Notes under the pieces: generated by a model | Seen by the model: only the letters and a program-made list of their open reading frames with translations | Database searches by the model: none | Told to the model about the DNA's origin: nothing | Assembly (NCBI RefSeq): GCF_964355755.1 | Contig: NC_092671.1 | Coordinates: forward strand, 12,320,501-12,384,500 | Direction: 5' to 3' | Length of the DNA: 64,000 bases | From: Antedon mediterranea | Lineage: Eukaryota > Echinodermata > Crinoidea > Comatulida > Antedonidae | Shown here: piece by piece, positions 63,201-64,000 of the stretch | Numbering within the stretch: the stretch's first letter is position 1 | Layout of the letters: every line of letters starts with the position of its first letter | Made by a program: the position numbers and the translations under genes

Positions 63201-64000
63201 CCTGGAATTCAAATTTGTGTGATATCATTTGAACATAACAATACAAGTATGTCTAATGTCATTTAAACTTGAATATAACCATGTTTGATATTTTGTATCT
63301 GTTCCTTCACTCTCTTTTTTCACTTCCTACTCAATCACTCTTGCACCTTCTAGCTTCGAACCCATGGACAACACATGTTAAATAAACTGCAGCAGTTACA
63401 GGTAGCGCCCTCTATACATCTTTATTATTCATCAGCTTTTATTGAATATACATAATTTAGTATTCATGAGATAATGTATGCATATCATTTTGTTATTTAA
63501 TTCATGAGATGATTATGTATGCATACAAGATTTTCATAATCATGCATTTATATAGTTTTAATATACTTGAGCATGTGTATATATATAAAGCCTATTTTCT
63601 TGGCAGCTTTAATGAATATTCATTGAACATTATTGATTATTCATGAACCCCTCTGCATGCCTTTATGATCTGATAAGCATGTGTGTTTGGAGCCTGTGCA
63701 GCGCATGCATGTGATGCTTTGATTTTTATTTTGAATTTTTTAGCATGTAGCATGGAATAAATTAATTTTTTATTTTATATTGTGAAGTAAAATTTTAATG
63801 TGGTACGTTATGTTAAGTACATATGGTACCATTTATATTGGTTTTGTTAAATTGTTTGTTAACAATTATTTGAAAATGTAAGATTAATTTAAGATAGATA
63901 GATATGTTTTATAGTAAGTTTTATTTTTTATTTGAACTCAAAAAATAAAAGAATCTCCTGTTTTTTTCCATCTGTCATGCATGAGCAACTTTTGCAATAT
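24152..64000 (+). CDS. TRIO: Trio/Kalirin Rho guanine-nucleotide exchange factor, N-terminal part (joined gene model)
   Basis: Exons 24152-24218, 30445-30519, 34148-34262, 46755-46845, 54386-54487, 54765-54878, 55497-55937, 58007-58129, 59819-60010, 61861-61998 and 63354-63401 join in frame to about 502 residues; the gene runs off the right edge. Residues about 30-180 form the SEC14/CRAL-TRIO domain (VDVLPILKEKLAFISGGRDK, FGFSIVIDMRG, EEWIELRL). Residues from about 190 on are spectrin repeats (RQHLHHVWHLKKLKLDQVLQ, LFEQD, ALDERAKLLEMS). Each block aligns in order with human TRIO and KALRN, from which this is recognised. The full protein would also carry DH-PH exchange domains for Rac/RhoG and RhoA, outside this window. 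Invertebrates normally have one Trio-type gene. The total intron load here is about 38 kb. Confidence 0.93.
24219..30444 (+). other. Trio intron 1
   Basis: 6.2 kb, AT-rich, with one old SINE (29305-29655). The words TACAGTA and TACTGTA are strikingly frequent. No coding seen. Confidence 0.7.
29305..29655 (+). mobile_element. Old, diverged tRNA-derived SINE
   Basis: Head with B-box-like GGTTCAAGGCT, a GGATAAAGATAAAGACCTTA body block, a GGGAGTTACCCCGGGTA middle and a GTCTATGGAGGACC tail, each a degraded version of segments in the 6106 family. In Trio intron 1. Confidence 0.5.
30445..30519 (+). CDS. TRIO: Trio exon 2 (start of SEC14 region)
   Basis: Acceptor TTTTTCAG, donor GTAAAA, phase 1 at both ends. 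Contains IRAVDVLPILKEKLAFISG, nearly the same as the human paralogues. Two in-frame ATGs early in the exon could serve as alternative starts. Confidence 0.92.
31206..33137. mobile_element. 1.9-kb TIR element with tandem units and subterminal repeats
   Basis: Ends CAGTGTTCTCCCCAGG and CCTGGGGAGAACACTG are perfect inverted repeats, with CGCCGG directly adjoining both sides. AAGCGTCACGG-type subterminal repeats occur four or five times near the right end and once in variant form near the left. CAG...CTG ends are hAT-like, but the flank match is 6 bp rather than 8, so the superfamily is uncertain. No transposase frame is seen. Confidence 0.72.
31411..32420. repeat. Array of about six ~175-bp tandem units
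   Basis: Units begin near 31414, 31594, 31769, 31939, 32065 and 32246. Each has GTTGGCCGGAAA, TCATAGCGCGCTAGCAAAC, CGATCGTAGCCTACTTTTTC, GGTAAACATACGCGAT and CCCGATGAAATAAAA blocks. One unit is about 50 bp short. A separate 62-bp block (GAGAGACATGGCAGTAACAA...) is repeated at 32294 and 32786. Confidence 0.78.
33835..34092. promoter_or_regulatory. Cluster of TGCGTCA/TGACGCA motifs
   Basis: About nine perfect TGCGTCA or TGACGCA heptamers plus close variants (GTACGTCA, GCGCGTCA) in about 260 bp, ending about 55 bp before Trio exon 3. The heptamer resembles bZIP (CRE/AP-1-like) half sites. It also resembles the GCGTCACGG subterminal repeats of the element 0.7 kb upstream, so it may be transposon-derived. 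Confidence 0.45.
34148..34262 (+). CDS. TRIO: Trio exon 3 (SEC14 domain)
   Basis: Acceptor TATTTTACAG, perfect donor GTAAGT. GRDKRGGPVITILAKPSLER then DLKRLLRYLASIPK. Phase 1 in, phase 2 out. Confidence 0.95.
35015..35572 (+). repeat. Tandem duplication, about 270-bp units
   Basis: Two direct copies (about 35015-35280 and 35285-35572), nearly identical over AGGTGGTTTCCCGAATGATC and AAACGTGGCAGGCTAAAGGC. The second has a short insertion. The block GGTTTCCCGAATGATCGTAA recurs inverted in the repeat at 35685-36018. Confidence 0.8.
35685..36018 (+). repeat. Exact tandem duplication of a 166-bp unit
   Basis: 35685-35850 and 35851-36016 appear identical base for base. They contain GATCATACCCAGTACCAGTT, the inverse of a block at 35085-35120 and 35370-35415, so the whole 35.0-36.0 kb block is a rearranged foldback element. 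Confidence 0.8.
38858..39937. mobile_element. 1.08-kb non-autonomous TIR transposon
   Basis: Ends AAGGCCCTGTTCAGACCCAT(GGCGTTAGACCGTTTTAGCGTA) and its inverse match over about 45 bp. Subterminal copies of CGTTTTAGCGTACGACGCT repeat inside the left end. No coding frame is recognisable. In Trio intron 3. Confidence 0.82.
42338..43644. mobile_element. hAT-like non-autonomous transposon
   Basis: Ends CAGGGGCGGATCCAGG and CCTAGATCCGCCACTG are the typical hAT CAGTGGCGGATC-type termini; TTGTA adjoins both ends. Poly-C/poly-G runs and CpG-rich stretches lie inside. No intact transposase. Confidence 0.75.
45585..45790 (+). mobile_element. Short retroelement-like insert, unclassified
   Basis: A block of higher GC than its surroundings ending in TTGGTTTCGATTGAATAAAA and an AATAAA-rich tail, the form of a short LINE- or SINE-derived insertion. 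The 64-codon open frame across it shows no recognisable domain. Confidence 0.3.
46448..46583. mobile_element. MITE family M1, copy 3
   Basis: Terminal repeats AAGCTCCGTCTACAC and GTGTAGACAGAGCTT, with the internal words in inverted order relative to copy 1. Lies about 170 bp before Trio exon 4. Confidence 0.8.
46755..46845 (+). CDS. TRIO: Trio exon 4 (SEC14 domain)
   Basis: Acceptor CATTTTAG, donor GTAAGA. QEVKVFGFSIVIDMRGTTWN followed by SVKPLLKILQ, a core SEC14 strand and helix. Phase 2 in, phase 0 out. Confidence 0.95.
49524..49676. mobile_element. MITE family M1, copy 4
   Basis: Terminal repeats AAAGCTCTGTCTACACT and AGTGTGGACAGAGCTT. ATTCTA occurs directly at both flanks and may be a target duplication. 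In Trio intron 4. Confidence 0.8.
50446..50630 (-). mobile_element. SINE fragment, 5'-truncated
   Basis: Matches the body and tail of the 6106 family in reverse orientation (CTGGTCTCCCAGAGGACCCA and the flanking TACTCGTCCTGAAAGATGTA). The tRNA-like head is missing, as expected for incomplete reverse transcription. Located in Trio intron 4. Confidence 0.75.
54386..54487 (+). CDS. TRIO: Trio exon 5 (SEC14 domain)
   Basis: Acceptor CATTTATAG, donor GTATGT. LPDLIYMAFIIKPDSLWQKH then a segment ending KLKFE, matching the human ALIIKPDNFWQK stretch. Phase 0/0. Confidence 0.95.
54560..54745 (+). mobile_element. tRNA-derived SINE in short Trio intron
   Basis: Head with AGGTGGGTGGTCAAC and B-box GGGTTCAATCC at proper spacing, followed by a non-tRNA body with CTTCCTGTTGGAAGG. 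Fills most of the 277-bp intron between Trio exons 5 and 6. Confidence 0.5.
54765..54878 (+). CDS. TRIO: Trio exon 6 (end of SEC14 domain)
   Basis: Acceptor TTTTTATTTAG, donor GTAAGT. MISLDGLLKVIDISQLTGDL and HEEWIELRL. The intron before it is only 277 bp and is mostly a SINE. Confidence 0.95.
55497..55937 (+). CDS. TRIO: Trio exon 7 (first spectrin repeat)
   Basis: 147 residues, phase 0/0, acceptor TTTAATTTTAG, donor GTCAGG (poor consensus, but the homology break after LFEQDTSE fits exactly). Contains RQHLHHVWHLKKLKLDQVLQ. A Ser/Gly-rich insert (TDSGYGSSCGSYGG) sits where vertebrate proteins also carry a variable loop. Confidence 0.94.
56070..57752. mobile_element. pogo/Tigger-like non-autonomous element
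   Basis: CAGGAGAACCTCTTTTCAGG at the left, and AGAGGTTCTGCTG at the right, flanked by TA. Tigger-type ends read CAGNAGAACCTC (family knowledge). A 28-bp perfect palindrome (56179-56206) and a matching half at 57616-57629 mark a second element nested inside. In Trio intron 7. Confidence 0.6.
57240..57315 (+). mobile_element. tRNA-like SINE head or tRNA pseudogene
   Basis: TGGCTCGGTGGTGTG resembles an A-box region and GATCGAGTCTC a B-box about 40 bases later. No closed acceptor stem is apparent. Lies within the pogo-like element at 56070-57752. Confidence 0.35.
58007..58129 (+). CDS. TRIO: Trio exon 8 (spectrin repeat)
   Basis: Acceptor AAATGTAG, donor GTATGA. MLDNLQHNQDLFLVNHTDIG aligns with the human block following LFEQDAEK. 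Phase 0/0, 41 residues. Confidence 0.92.
58430..59768. mobile_element. pogo-like non-autonomous element with CCGGA-rich ends
   Basis: CATTCAACTCTCCCAATACC and GGTATTGGGAGAGTTGACTG are inverted ends with TA on both sides. AAAACCGGA motifs repeat just inside both ends. A further orphan end (ATTGGCAGAGTCGACTG) sits at 58351-58367. It ends 50 bp before Trio exon 9. Confidence 0.75.
59819..60010 (+). CDS. TRIO: Trio exon 9 (spectrin repeat)
   Basis: Acceptor TTTTATTAG, donor GTTTGG (weak). VSRHLVGSGHYAKDDIQTRA and AFSKALDERAKLLEMSVIFH are clear Trio/Kalirin matches. 64 residues, phase 0/0. A pogo-like element ends about 50 bp before its acceptor. Confidence 0.94.
60150..60466 (-). mobile_element. 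SINE with a different head but the shared tail
   Basis: On the minus strand it opens with a tRNA-like head (TGGTAGCCAAAGTAGTT as A-box region, GGTTCAATTCC as B-box), has an unrelated middle, and ends in the same tail (CTGGGCCCTCTGGGAGAAC, then AAGAGGTTCTCCAGTATAAA) as the 6106 family. It therefore looks like a second SINE lineage using the same 3' end. Confidence 0.6.
61861..61998 (+). CDS. TRIO: Trio exon 10 (spectrin repeat)
   Basis: Acceptor AATCTTGTAG, donor GTATGT, 46 residues, phase 0/0. Begins YLSHVWGWATKCRG and ends EDINHSYAE, parallel to the human block beginning YMSNVDSWCKACGE. Confidence 0.92.
61999..63353 (+). other. Trio intron 10, no feature seen
   Basis: AT-rich sequence ending in a pyrimidine-rich tract before exon 11. 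No repeat recognised. Confidence 0.55.
63354..63401 (+). CDS. TRIO: Trio exon 11 (16 residues)
   Basis: Acceptor CACCTTCTAG, donor GTAGCG. LRTHGQHMLNKLQQLQ parallels the human SLLDKLQ segment. Short, but in phase and at the expected place; the next exon lies outside the window. Confidence 0.75.
63402..64000 (+). other. Trio intron 11 (start)
   Basis: AT-rich with repeated TATTCAT/ATGCAT words around 63420-63700. The intron continues beyond the window. Confidence 0.55.

Overview
The window is animal genomic DNA, AT-rich, with short exons separated by long introns, canonical GT..AG splice sites, SINEs, MITEs and other cut-and-paste transposon remnants. Gene content and repeat style suggest a marine invertebrate deuterostome, possibly an echinoderm. 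That placement is an inference from style, not from a marker. No rRNA gene, genuine tRNA gene, CRISPR array or bacterial-type operon was seen. Every coding call below is a splice model built by hand, checked by reading frame, splice-site sequence and exon phase.

Three genes are present. (1) 1-12270, plus strand: the 3' part of a long, serine-rich, low-complexity protein whose coiled-coil segment resembles the C-terminal region of the Rab/myosin adaptor MyRIP (Slac2-c). Nine exons join in frame to a stop at 12268-12270. Two further in-frame exons at 15796-15857 and 16164-16208 offer an alternative C-terminus. (2) 17256-21006, minus strand: a complete 286-residue ankyrin-repeat protein in ten coding exons, all joined at phase 0, ending in a CaaX-type tail (CVIL). 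Its six repeat exons look like a duplicated three-exon module. (3) 24152 to the right edge, plus strand: the 5' part of the Trio/Kalirin Rho-GEF. Eleven exons encode about 502 residues covering the start, the SEC14 (CRAL-TRIO) domain and the first spectrin repeats.

The space between and inside the genes is largely transposon debris. It includes a Penelope-like element remnant with hammerhead-ribozyme-like cores (23201-23846), several SINEs with different heads but a shared tail, a four-copy MITE family, pogo/Tigger-like elements with TA flanks, a hAT-like element, a 1.08-kb TIR element, and a 1.9-kb element carrying about six ~175-bp tandem units.

The most interesting unexplained signals are two near-identical microRNA-like hairpins about 330 bp apart downstream of the MyRIP-like stop codon (12695-12779 and 13025-13110), the prenylation-tailed ankyrin gene, a dense cluster of TGCGTCA motifs just upstream of Trio exon 3, and the paired hammerhead-like motifs. 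The three genes have no obvious joint function. Trio and MyRIP-like proteins both act on actin and membrane trafficking through small GTPases, but their adjacency here may be chance.
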